From positions 28,156 to 92,155 of the forward strand of contig NZ_JAPWAG010000008.1 in the NCBI RefSeq assembly GCF_041432775.1: a stretch of DNA of 64,000 nt. Reading direction: 5' to 3'. The translations under genes were made by a program, and so were the position numbers. This document shows positions 7,973-16,012 of the stretch, in pieces. The notes below the pieces were generated by a model. The model was not told the origin of the DNA and searched no databases. It saw nothing but the letters and a program-made list of their open reading frames with translations. Each line of letters opens with the position of its first letter. Positions within the stretch are counted from its first letter, which is position 1. This DNA comes from Pauljensenia sp902373545. GTDB lineage: Bacteria > Actinomycetota > Actinomycetes > Actinomycetales > Actinomycetaceae.

Positions 7973-8082
7973 GAACTACAGCGTAAGGAACTACAGCGTA
8001 AGGAACCACAGCGTAAGGCGCCACAAAGGCATCTCAAAGGCACCACAGCGTAAGGCACCACAACGTAAGGCACCACACAGGG
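7971..8082 (+). repeat. 15-bp tandem repeat array abutting the palindromic element
   Basis: Units of the form AGGAACTACAGCGTA at 7971, 7986 and 8001, then a 22-base irregular stretch, then AGGCACCACAGCGTA-type units at 8038, 8053 and 8068. The first unit begins where palindromic copy 4 ends. An open frame crosses it, but its predicted protein is low in complexity and unlike anything known, so I treat the array as noncoding. Confidence 0.85.
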
Positions 8083-8593
8083 CCCCAAGCAGAAGACAAC
8101 TCAAGCCCACAAGACGCCCAGGCCACCTCGCGCGGAATCACGCCACGACGACACGACAGGAAACAGCCTCAACGATCCCAAACCCGGGATGGGCCGACGT
8201 ACGCAGTTCCAGGCCCTCGCATCGGCGCGCAGATACGACAAAGCACGCCGAACCGAATGCGCCTGTCGGCGCGAAGGCCGCTCGTAGCGGCAGAGTTTGG
8301 AGCCCGGGGCATACCGGTCCGGCGTGCCCCACAACTCTACGGCCACCCGCCCCACGGCCGCACTCCGGGGCGGCGTGGATCAACCCACACAGGGCATGTG
8401 CCACAGCGCAACCCGCAACAACGAGGCCCGAACCACCTCTCGTGGCCACGGGAACCGCAGCGCTGATCGGGGCGCCACGTTCCGACGAGACGAGAGCACC
8501 TGTCTCGTGACAATCCCAGCCCTGCGCCTCGGAAAGTTGCCCGCGCGGGCGGCCACGGCCTCGTCGAGGACTGACATGTGGGACCATGGAAGC
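8083..8593. other. Intergenic stretch with no supported gene
   Basis: About 510 bases between the 15-bp array and the membrane-protein gene. Open frames on both strands are shadows with proline/arginine/threonine-rich composition and no recognisable motif. A GGCCACGGCCTCGTCG motif sits at 8551. The promoter of the following gene must lie here but I cannot place it. Confidence 0.6.
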
Positions 8594-8596
8594 GTG

Positions 8597-9520
8597 ATGA
8601 CTTCTCCACAACCGCCCACGCGCTCCCGAACCGCCACTAACCGCGGAGTGCGCCGCGAGACCTTGGCCTCCAAGCGAGTGCCCGCCGGCGTCGGCACATT
8701 CACCGTCATCGCGCTGGCGGCGCTGACGATCACGGCGTGGTGGCTGCCCGCCTCGCGCTGGACGGTCGGACCGGTCGTCGCGGCCGCGTCCTTCCTGCTG
8801 GCGCTCGGCTGGCCGACTTTGGCGCGCCTGCACATGCCGTGGCTCGCACAGGCGGTCCTGGCGCTCGGCGGGGCGCTGACCCCCGTGGGCGTCGCCTACT
8901 GGAAGAACCTTGACATCGCGATCCCCCTGACCGGCATCACGCTGGTCTTGCTGGTCGCCGCGACCATCCTCGACGCGCCTGCGCCGCGCGACCACTCGGT
9001 GGGCCACACGACCGAACACTGGGGGTCGACCTCGCTGACTGCCGCGCTCGCCTCCTCGGTGACCGCCCTCCTCATCGTCACGTCCGGCTCGATGTGGGTG
9101 TCCCTGACAGTCCACACGCGTTGGTCGGTCGTCGTGCCCATGGCCGCCCTGGTCGCCATCGTCGCCGCCGCGTCGGCGCGCAGCGGGCGCAGCGCCACCG
9201 CGGGCGTCGTCTTCTCCGTCATTTTCGGCCTGTTCGCGGGCCTCATCGCGTCGTCGATCGCCTGGCTGCTCGGTCACACGTCGGATCTGCTGCCCGTCGT
9301 CTTTCCCTCCATCGCCAAGCCTTTCGGCGACTTCGCCGCCTTCCTGACCCTGGGCGGCGTGACCGGCTTCGGAGTGGGCTTCGCCGTGTCCGTCGTGGAC
9401 GCGCTGCTCGGCGAGCGCGCCTCCTCCGCCCAGCTCGCCTCCGTCCTGGGCCGCGGCGCCGCCAAATTCCTGGTCGCCGCCCTCCCCGTCTACGCCATGA
9501 CGCGCATCGGCGGCATCTGA
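8597..9520 (+). CDS. Hypothetical polytopic membrane protein
   Basis: 307 residues. A basic N terminus (TRSRTATNRGVRRETLASKR) is followed by about eight hydrophobic segments: paired helices near 38-75, 85-100, 106-125, a longer loop with EHWG, then 153-172, 178-197, 207-230 and Gly-rich segments around 255-275 and 288-302. No family motif was recognised. ATG at 8597 is chosen because the longer frame reaches back through low-quality leader; GTG at 8594 and ATG at 8576 are alternatives. It stands alone between two repeat-bearing gaps. Confidence 0.75.
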   Translation: MTSPQPPTRSRTATNRGVRRETLASKRVPAGVGTFTVIALAALTITAWWLPASRWTVGPVVAAASFLLALGWPTLARLHMPWLAQAVLALGGALTPVGVAYWKNLDIAIPLTGITLVLLVAATILDAPAPRDHSVGHTTEHWGSTSLTAALASSVTALLIVTSGSMWVSLTVHTRWSVVVPMAALVAIVAAASARSGRSATAGVVFSVIFGLFAGLIASSIAWLLGHTSDLLPVVFPSIAKPFGDFAAFLTLGGVTGFGVGFAVSVVDALLGERASSAQLASVLGRGAAKFLVAALPVYAMTRIGGI

Positions 9521-9737
9521 GGGCCGCTCTCGTCCTCCATCGACGAGGCCATGGCCGCTTCACCGTCCCCGTTTCCCCAGGTGGGAGGCGGGCTGGGGAG
9601 CCGGTGAGCGGGCCGTGCCTGAGAGTGCGGCGGCCCCGGAAGGCGGCCCCGGAATGCAGTTTGGCCGTGGGGGCCGCGAGCGAGCTCGGACCTGCAAGGC
9701 GGCGTCGGCTGGGGTGGGGGAGCGCTAGGTGCGGCGG

Positions 9738-9873
9738 GCCCCGGAAGGCGGCCCCGGCCTCGTGCCAGGCCGTGCACCGAGACTCCGCCAGGCCCCGGAA
9801 GGCGGCGTCGGCCTCGTGCCAGGCCGTGCCCCGAGACTCCGCTGTGCCCCGGAAGGCGGCCCCGGCCTCGTGC
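9738..9873 (+). repeat. 54-bp tandem repeat, about 2.5 units
   Basis: GCCCCGGAAGGCGGC begins units at 9738, 9792 and 9846, spaced exactly 54 bases. Each continues with GGCCTCGTGCCAGGCCGTG and CCGAGACTCCGC; the third diverges after 27 bases. A related shorter piece is at about 9632-9657. The 54-bp period is a multiple of three and both strands stay open, but the predicted peptides look like noise. The whole gap 9521-9936 holds only these repeats. Confidence 0.85.
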
Positions 9874-9936
9874 GTGTTCGCTCCTGGCCGCACCTGCCGC
9901 GCGGTGCGCGCCCACCCCACGCGTTAGGCTGGAGCC

Positions 9937-10599
9937 ATGATGGAGATACCTGCTGACCTGCCCGCACTTGTCGCTCCCGTCGCGTGGATGCTCGGAACCT
10001 GGGAGGGCTGGGGCATGTACGCCGCCCCCGCCGCCCCCGGCCAGGAAGAATCCGCCGAGGATTCCCCCGTCATCGAGGAGATCCGCGGCGACGTCGTCGG
10101 CGAGCAGATGCGCCTGGTGACCCGCGTGTACGCGGGCGTCGCCTCCGCGCCGATTGACCCCACGTGGGACGCCGCGCAGGGCCTAGCCGCAATCAAGAAG
10201 GGCGACCTGATCAGCGAGGAGACCGTGTACGTCTCCGTCGCCCCCTCCGACGCGCCGCTGCCCCCGCCCGGCCAGTACAACTCCCGCGAGTTCACGGCGA
10301 CCTCCGCCTCCACCGAGGGCCACAGCGCCGTGTGGGACGGCGTGAGTGTCGGCCCGCGCGTGCAGATGGTCTCCGATGCGATCGCGCTCGGCGTGGGCGC
10401 CACCCGCGTGACGCACCTGGGCCGCATGTTCGGCCTGGTCGCGGGCGAGCTCATGTGGACGCAGGAGCGCACGCTCGATGGCGAGGCCGAAGCCGACGTC
10501 GAGATCTCCGGCCGCCTGCACCGCACCGCGCAGGCCTCCACCGAGTCCGGCGAGGTCATCGACGGCATCGACGACTCGCAGGGCGGTTTCCTTGTCTGA
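9937..10599 (+). CDS. FABP-like / nitrobindin-family (DUF1794) protein
   Basis: 220 residues, a predicted ten-stranded beta-barrel. The opening WMLGTWEGWGMYAA corresponds to the GTW(R/E)GxG motif of the nitrobindin/DUF1794 family, whose characterised members bind heme at the barrel end. The C-terminal part has a barrel-like LMWTQERTLDG strand; I could not confirm the heme-ligand His by eye. ATG at 9937 follows CTGGAG; a second ATG is at 9940. Its stop overlaps the next start by 8 bases, so it is translationally coupled to ygfZ, a pairing common in actinobacteria. Confidence 0.8.
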   Translation: MMEIPADLPALVAPVAWMLGTWEGWGMYAAPAAPGQEESAEDSPVIEEIRGDVVGEQMRLVTRVYAGVASAPIDPTWDAAQGLAAIKKGDLISEETVYVSVAPSDAPLPPPGQYNSREFTATSASTEGHSAVWDGVSVGPRVQMVSDAIALGVGATRVTHLGRMFGLVAGELMWTQERTLDGEAEADVEISGRLHRTAQASTESGEVIDGIDDSQGGFLV

Positions 10600-11836
10600 G
10601 TCCGCGCCCGATTCCGAGTTCGTCGACGAGGCCGTGGCCTCCTTCGGCGCGACCCCGCACTTCGGGGACCCGTCGGGGGAGCAGTGGGCCCTCGAGGGCG
10701 GTCGCGCGCTGGTGCGCCGCCCGGACCTGGCGGTCATCGCTGTGTTGGGGGCCGATCGACTGACGTGGCTGACGTCGCTGGCCTCCCAGATCGTCACCGG
10801 CCTCGTGCCCGGCATGAGCCGCGAGCTGCTGATCCTCTCGCCCGAAGGCCGCGTCGAGCACTGGGCCGGCGCGAGCGACGACGGGGAGGCGCTGCACCTG
10901 ATCGTGGAGCGCTCGGACCTGTCGGGGTTCGTGGCGTTCCTGGACTCGATGCGTTTCGCGCTGCGCGTCTCTGTTGCCGAGCGCGACGTCGCCGTCTTCT
11001 CCTCCGTGCGCGCGGGCGCGAATACGCCCGAGGCCGTGGCCGCCCTGCCCGGACACCTGTGGACCTGGGAGGACCCGTGGCCCGGCGTTGTCGACGGCGG
11101 GGCCGCCTACTTCCAGGGCGAGCGCCACCCCGGCGCCCGCACCCCGATGATGTTTCACGCTGTTTCACGGCAGGCTGCGGACGAGTTCGAGGCCGCGTGG
11201 CTTGCCGGCGGAGCTGCTTCCGGCGCCGCCGAGGCACACGCAGCGCCCTCTTCTGCGCCCTCCGGCGCGCGCTCCTCGACGCCGTCCCCGGCAGGCGGCA
11301 AGCGTCGCCGCGCCGGATACCTCGCGTGGGAGGCCATGCGTATCGCCGCGTGGAAGCCGCGCCTGGGCCGCGAGACGGACGCGCGAGCGATCCCGCCCGA
11401 GGTGGACTGGCTGCGCAGCGCCGTCCACACGTCGAAGGGCTGCTACCGCGGTCAGGAAACCATCGCCCGCGTCATCAACCTGGGGCGCCCCCCGCGCCGC
11501 CTGACCTACCTACAGCTGGACGGCTCGCGCGGCGACCTGCCCGCTCCCGGCACGCCCATCACCGTGGGCGGGCGTCAGGTCGGCGTCATCACCTCCTCGG
11601 CGCGCCACGCGGACGAGGGGCCGATCGCCCTCGCGCTCATCGCCCGCGCCGTGCCCGTGAGCACCGTCTTCGACATCGACGGCGTCGCCGCCGCCCAGGA
11701 GGAGATCGTGCCCGTTCACGGCAAGTCCTCCGTGTCCCCGCAGACCCGCCCGGGCGCCGACCTCTCCCGCGAGGCCGGCCAGCGCGGCGGCTCCACTGGC
11801 TTTGGCGGCCTCGGCTCGGCGCTAGGGTCCCGCTGA
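10592..11836 (+). CDS. ygfZ: YgfZ/GcvT-like folate-binding protein
   Basis: 414 residues. YgfZ-family proteins bind tetrahydrofolate and support repair or assembly of certain Fe-S clusters. The diagnostic KGCYRGQE signature (KGCYxGQE) lies near residue 284, followed by the GRPPRRLTYLQLDG strand region of the GcvT C-terminal domain. A ~45-residue Ala/Ser/Pro-rich linker (near 200-240) is unusual and may be a disordered insertion. TTG at 10592 is the best start: upstream the same frame reads through the preceding gene. It overlaps dtd by a TGATG junction, making a three-gene coupled operon. Confidence 0.88.
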   Translation: MSESAPDSEFVDEAVASFGATPHFGDPSGEQWALEGGRALVRRPDLAVIAVLGADRLTWLTSLASQIVTGLVPGMSRELLILSPEGRVEHWAGASDDGEALHLIVERSDLSGFVAFLDSMRFALRVSVAERDVAVFSSVRAGANTPEAVAALPGHLWTWEDPWPGVVDGGAAYFQGERHPGARTPMMFHAVSRQAADEFEAAWLAGGAASGAAEAHAAPSSAPSGARSSTPSPAGGKRRRAGYLAWEAMRIAAWKPRLGRETDARAIPPEVDWLRSAVHTSKGCYRGQETIARVINLGRPPRRLTYLQLDGSRGDLPAPGTPITVGGRQVGVITSSARHADEGPIALALIARAVPVSTVFDIDGVAAAQEEIVPVHGKSSVSPQTRPGADLSREAGQRGGSTGFGGLGSALGSR

Positions 11837-12381
11837 TGCGCGCCGTTATTCAGCGCGCCACCTCCGGCGAAGTCCGCGTCGAGGGCCGCGTCGTCGGCCG
11901 CCTCGTCTTCGATCCTGTCGACGAGGCCAGGGCTGGCTGTGCGGGGCCTGCCTCGTCGGGCGGCGTCGTGACCACTCCCGGTGGGCAGAACCCAGCCACT
12001 CCGTCGGGGGAGGGGATGTGCGAGGCGCGCCAAGGCCTCGTCGTCCTCCTGGGTGTTCAGCGCGGCGACGGACCGGCCCAGGTGGCGACCGTCGCGCGCA
12101 AGGTTGCGGAGCTGCGCATCCTCGACGAGGAACGATCCGCGCTCGACGTGGGCGCGCCGGTCCTCGTGATTTCGCAGTTCACGCTGTACGGGGACACGCG
12201 CAAGGGGCGGCGGCCGTCATGGGCGCATGCCGCTCCCGGTGAGGAGGCCGAGCCCCTCGTCGAGGCCGTCGTGGCCGACCTGCGTTCGCGCGGCCTGCAC
12301 GTGGAGACCGGCCAATTCGGCGCGATGATGGAGGTTTCGCTGGTCAACGACGGGCCGTTCACGGTCCTCGTCGAGGCATAG
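11836..12381 (+). CDS. dtd: D-aminoacyl-tRNA deacylase with an internal insertion
   Basis: 181 residues against about 145 for the family. The enzyme removes D-amino acids (and glycine) mischarged on tRNA. Conserved: the start MRAVIQRAT, VISQFTLYGD with the SQFTL motif, and VSLVNDGPFT carrying the Gly-cisPro selectivity loop. The extra length is a ~40-residue stretch at about 24-64 (rich in G, A, P, S) between the first beta-hairpin (GRVVGRL) and GLVVLLGV. Its DNA carries GACGAGGCCAGG and an inverted CCTGCCTCGTC, so a small repeat may have been inserted in frame. The active-site motifs are intact. Confidence 0.9.
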   Translation: MRAVIQRATSGEVRVEGRVVGRLVFDPVDEARAGCAGPASSGGVVTTPGGQNPATPSGEGMCEARQGLVVLLGVQRGDGPAQVATVARKVAELRILDEERSALDVGAPVLVISQFTLYGDTRKGRRPSWAHAAPGEEAEPLVEAVVADLRSRGLHVETGQFGAMMEVSLVNDGPFTVLVEA

Positions 12382-12383
12382 TT

Positions 12384-13190
12384 CCCCCACAACGTCGCAC
12401 GTAATTTCCCTGTCAACCTTTCAGGTTTTGAAATACAGTCGTTGCAATTCCAACGTTTGTGGCGCCAGTCGAAAACTGACCAAGGGAAATTACGTGCGAC
12501 TTTTGGGTGAGGCTCCCAGAGGCGCCAGCCGATAGTTCGCGCCCCGCCTCGTCCCTGTGTCTCGCGTGCTGGTGAGCTGCCCTCTGTTGCGTGTGGCAAC
12601 GGGTGTGGTTTCTCAAAAATCTCGCACGTAATTTCCATGTCAACCTTTTAAGTTTTGAAATATGGTCGTTGCAATTGCAACGTTTGTGGCGCCAGTCGAA
12701 AACTGACCAAGGGAAATTACGTGCGACTTTTGGGTGAAGCTCCCAGAGAGGCCAGCCGATAGTTCGCGCCCCGGCCTCGTCCCGGTGCCTCGCGTGCTGG
12801 TGAGCTGCCCTCTGTTGCGTGTGGCAACGGGTGTGGTTTCCCAAAAATCTCGCACGTAATTTCCATGTCAACCTTTCAAGTTTTGAAATACGGTCGTTGC
12901 AATTGCAACGTTTGTGAGGCTAATCGAAAACTGACCAAGGGAAATTACGTGCGACTTTTGGGTGAAGCTCCCAGAGGTACCTGTCGATAGTTCGCGCCTC
13001 GGCCTCGTCCCGGCGCCTCGCGTGCTGGTGAAATGGCCACTGTTGCGTGTGGCAACGGGTGTGGTTTCCCAAAAATCTCGCACGTAATTTCCCTGTCAAC
13101 CTTTCAGGTTTTGAAATGCGGTCGTTGCAATTGCAACGTTTATGGGCTGTCTCGAAAAGTGACCGAGGGAAATTACGTGCGACTTTTGGG
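12384..13190 (+). repeat. Tandem array of four ~228-bp units, each with a palindromic element (subfamily B, copies 5-8)
   Basis: Palindromic elements at 12384-12507, 12611-12733, 12840-12962 and 13068-13190 are spaced 227-229 bases. Each is ~124 bp with arms CTCGCACGTAATTTCC and GGAAATTACGTGCGACTTTT, an internal TTTCAAGTTTTGAAA-type inverted repeat and, in copies 6-8, the perfect 16-base palindrome CGTTGCAATTGCAACG. The ~104-bp spacers (CTCCCAGAG..GCCAGCCGATAGTTCGCG...) are also repeated. Minus-strand open frames cross the array but only read the repeat. The gap 13191-13357 holds the clpC leader; TAGGCTGTAAT near 13282 may be part of its promoter. Confidence 0.93.
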
Positions 13191-13357
13191 TGAAGCGCCC
13201 AGAGATGCCGGCCGATAGTTCGTGCCCCGGCCTCGGCCCTGCGCCGAGGGCGAAAGTGCGCGCGCGGGTCCGCGTCGACCCGTAGGCTGTAATCAGTCAA
13301 CTGGGACGGGTGTACGCCGAGCTCGGCGGGGCAGCTGCCCCTGAAACAAGGAGAGAC

Positions 13358-15826
13358 ATGTTCGAACGCTTTACCGACCGTGCGCGTCGTGTCGTCGTGC
13401 TCGCGCAGGACGAGGCCCGCGGTCTTAAGCACAACTACATCGGCACGGAGCACCTGCTGCTCGGCCTGATCTCTGAGGGTGAGGGCGTGGCCGCGAAGGC
13501 TCTGGAGACGATGGGTATCAAGGGCGAGGCCGTGCGCGCCTCGGTCATTGAGATCATCGGCGAGGGCGAAAAGCCGGTTGAGGGCCACATTCCTTTCACG
13601 CCGCGTGCCAAGCGCGTCTTCGAGCTGAGCCTGCGCGAGGCCCTGCAGCTCGGCCACAACTACATCGGCACCGAGCACCTGCTGCTTGGCCTCCTTAAGG
13701 AGGGCGAGGGCGTGGCTGCCCAGGTGCTCACGAAGCAGGGCGCGGACCTGGCGCAGGTGCGTCAGACCGTCATCCAGATGCTCAGCGGCTACCAGCGTGG
13801 CGACGACGAGGGCCGCGAGTCGGTGGGCGCGGGCGTGGGTGGCTCGGGCGGTCCCGAGCGATCCAACTCTGCCATCCTCGAGCAGTTCGGCCGCAACCTG
13901 ACCCAGGCCGCGCGCGAGAACAAGCTGGACCCCGTCATCGGCCGCCGCGTCGAGATGGAGCGCGTCATGCAGGTCCTCTCGCGCCGCACGAAGAACAACC
14001 CGGTCCTGATCGGTGAGCCCGGCGTCGGTAAGACCGCGGTCGTGGAGGGCCTTGCCCAGGCGATCGTGCACGGCGACGTGCCGGAGACCATCAAGGACAA
14101 GCAGATCTACAGCCTCGACATGGGCTCGCTGGTCGCTGGCTCGCGCTACCGCGGCGACTTCGAGGAGCGCCTGAAGAAGGTCCTCAAGGAGATCCGTACG
14201 CGCGGCGACATCATCCTGTTCATCGACGAGATCCACACCCTCGTGGGTGCGGGCGCCGCCGAGGGCTCGATCGACGCCGCCCAGATGCTCAAGCCGATGC
14301 TGGCGCGCGGCGAGCTCCAGACGATCGGCGCCACCACGAACGACGAGTACCGCAAGTACATCGAGAAGGACGCGGCCCTCGAGCGCCGCTTCCAGCCGGT
14401 GAAGGTCGAGGAGCCCAGCGTCGATGAGACGGTGGAGATCCTCAAGGGCCTGCGCGACCGCTATGAGGCGCACCACCGCGTCATCATCACGGACGACGCG
14501 ATCAAGTCGGCCGCCGAGCTGGCCGACCGCTACATCTCGGATCGTTTCCTCCCCGACAAGGCGATCGACCTGGTCGACGAGGCCGGGGCGCGCCTGCGCA
14601 TCCGCCGCATGACTGCGCCGCCGGAGCTGCGCGAGCTGGATGAGAAGATCGCCGAGGTGCGCCGCAACAAGGAGGCGGCCATCGACGATCAGGACTTCGA
14701 GAAGGCCGCGTCGCTGCGCGACGAGGAGTCGAAGCTGGCTGAGCAGCGCAAGGCGAAGGAAGAGGCCTGGAAGGGCGGCGAGTCCGACGAGATCGCCGAG
14801 GTTGGGGATCAGGAGATCGCCGAGGTCCTGGCCATGTCCACGGGCATCCCGGTCGTGCGCCTGACCCAGACTGAGACGGCGAAGCTGCTCAAGATGGAAG
14901 ACGAGCTGCACAAGCGTGTCATCGGCCAGGACGAGGCCGTGAAGGCTCTCGCCCAGTCGATCCGTCGTACGCGCTCGGGTCTGAAGGATCCGAACCGTCC
15001 CGGTGGCTCGTTCATCTTCGCCGGCCCGACCGGCGTGGGTAAGACCGAGCTGGCCAAGGCCCTCGCCGAGTTCCTGTTCGGCGACGAGGACGCCCTCATC
15101 CAGCTGGATATGTCCGAGTTCTCGGAGAAGCACACGGCCTCGCGCCTCTTCGGTGCTCCTCCTGGCTACGTCGGCTACGACGAGGGCGGCCAGCTCACGG
15201 AGAAGGTCCGTCGCAAGCCGTTCTCGGTCGTCCTCTTCGACGAGGTCGAGAAGGCTCACCCGGATATCTTCAACTCGCTGCTCCAGATCCTGGAAGAGGG
15301 TCGCCTGACGGACTCGCAGGGTCGCAAGGTGGACTTCAAGAACACCGTCATTATCATGACGACGAACCTGGGTACTCGCGACATCAACAAGGGTGTCCTC
15401 ACGGGCTTCCAGACCGCGGACAACGCGACGCACGACTATGGTCGTATGAAGTCGAAGGTTGCGGAGGAGCTCAAGCAGCACTTCCGCCCGGAGTTCCTCA
15501 ACCGTGTCGACGACACGATCGTGTTCCCGCCGCTGACCAAGCCTGAGATTGCGCGCATCGTCGACCTGATGATTGCGAAGCTGGCTAAGCGTATGGAGGC
15601 GCAGGATATGCGCCTGCAGCTGACGGACGCGGCCCGCGAGCTGCTCGCGGACGTGGGCTTCGATCCGGTTCTGGGTGCGCGCCCGCTGCGTCGCGCGATC
15701 CAGCGTGAGATCGAGGATGCGCTGTCCGAACGGATCCTTTTCGGAGAACTGCAACCCGGTCAGGTTGTCACCGTTGGCGTCGCTGGAGAGGGTAAGGAAC
15801 GCACGTTCACCTTCAATGGAGAGTGA
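13358..15826 (+). CDS. clpC: ATP-dependent Clp protease ATP-binding subunit ClpC
   Basis: 822 residues, full length. ClpC is a HSP100 AAA+ unfoldase that feeds substrates to ClpP in the cytosol. Two Clp_N repeats (each with NYIGTEHLLLGL, residues 1-145) precede D1 with Walker A GEPGVGKT (near 219) and Walker B LFIDEIHTLVGAG, the UVR/M-domain coiled coil (EVRRNKEAAIDDQDFEKAASLRD region, ~430-470), and D2 with GPTGVGKTE (near 556), FDEVEKAHPD and the C-terminal GARPLRRAIQREIED. ATG at 13358 follows AAGGAGAG; the ORF is open further upstream but that part is leader. Downstream is a strong terminator; upstream is the four-unit palindromic array. Confidence 0.98.
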   Translation: MFERFTDRARRVVVLAQDEARGLKHNYIGTEHLLLGLISEGEGVAAKALETMGIKGEAVRASVIEIIGEGEKPVEGHIPFTPRAKRVFELSLREALQLGHNYIGTEHLLLGLLKEGEGVAAQVLTKQGADLAQVRQTVIQMLSGYQRGDDEGRESVGAGVGGSGGPERSNSAILEQFGRNLTQAARENKLDPVIGRRVEMERVMQVLSRRTKNNPVLIGEPGVGKTAVVEGLAQAIVHGDVPETIKDKQIYSLDMGSLVAGSRYRGDFEERLKKVLKEIRTRGDIILFIDEIHTLVGAGAAEGSIDAAQMLKPMLARGELQTIGATTNDEYRKYIEKDAALERRFQPVKVEEPSVDETVEILKGLRDRYEAHHRVIITDDAIKSAAELADRYISDRFLPDKAIDLVDEAGARLRIRRMTAPPELRELDEKIAEVRRNKEAAIDDQDFEKAASLRDEESKLAEQRKAKEEAWKGGESDEIAEVGDQEIAEVLAMSTGIPVVRLTQTETAKLLKMEDELHKRVIGQDEAVKALAQSIRRTRSGLKDPNRPGGSFIFAGPTGVGKTELAKALAEFLFGDEDALIQLDMSEFSEKHTASRLFGAPPGYVGYDEGGQLTEKVRRKPFSVVLFDEVEKAHPDIFNSLLQILEEGRLTDSQGRKVDFKNTVIIMTTNLGTRDINKGVLTGFQTADNATHDYGRMKSKVAEELKQHFRPEFLNRVDDTIVFPPLTKPEIARIVDLMIAKLAKRMEAQDMRLQLTDAARELLADVGFDPVLGARPLRRAIQREIEDALSERILFGELQPGQVVTVGVAGEGKERTFTFNGE

Positions 15827-15868
15827 TTTACTCGCCAATTGTCGAGGGATGACAAACCCTCAGCTGTG

Positions 15869-15905
15869 AGAGAGCGGCCCGTCGCACAACGACGGGCCGC
15901 TCTCT
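15869..15905 (+). terminator. Terminator after clpC
   Basis: AGAGAGCGGCCCGTCG and CGACGGGCCGCTCTCT form a perfect 16-bp stem with a 5-base loop, 42 bases after the clpC stop. No clear U tract follows. Confidence 0.9.
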
Positions 15906-16012
15906 AGTTGTCAAGTAACGCTCACTCTGATAGATTTTCATTAACTATGGGCGCCTTGCGAAGTCGTGTCACACTATTTGCGAGGCATTGTCGATTGATC
16001 GAGAGAGGGTCT

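Noticed and set aside
7920..8510. 196-codon plus-strand frame crossing the 15-bp repeats
   Set aside because: Starts inside palindromic copy 4, is low in complexity and Arg/Pro/Thr-rich, with no Shine-Dalgarno and no conserved motif.
8138..9277. Long minus-strand open frame of 379 codons opposite the membrane protein
   Set aside because: It is Arg/Gly/Asp-rich antisense noise typical of high-GC DNA; the plus-strand frame has coherent membrane segments.
9243..9967. Minus-strand frames with LARGRGRLPGP repeats
   Set aside because: Direct translation of the 54-bp GC-rich repeats; no start context or homology.
12413..13083. Minus-strand frames (71-152 codons) in the repeat array with HVISLGQFST-like repeats
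   Set aside because: They simply translate the palindromic element and its spacer; the peptides repeat because the DNA does, and there is no ribosome-binding site.
12384..13190. The repeat array as a CRISPR
   Set aside because: Units are ~228 bp with similar spacers, the repeats are ~124 bp palindromic elements, and no cas genes are present.
12920..15838. 972-codon minus-strand frame across clpC and the repeat array
   Set aside because: Antisense shadow of clpC; composition is Leu/Arg/Val/Asp-rich and meaningless, while clpC is unambiguous on the plus strand.
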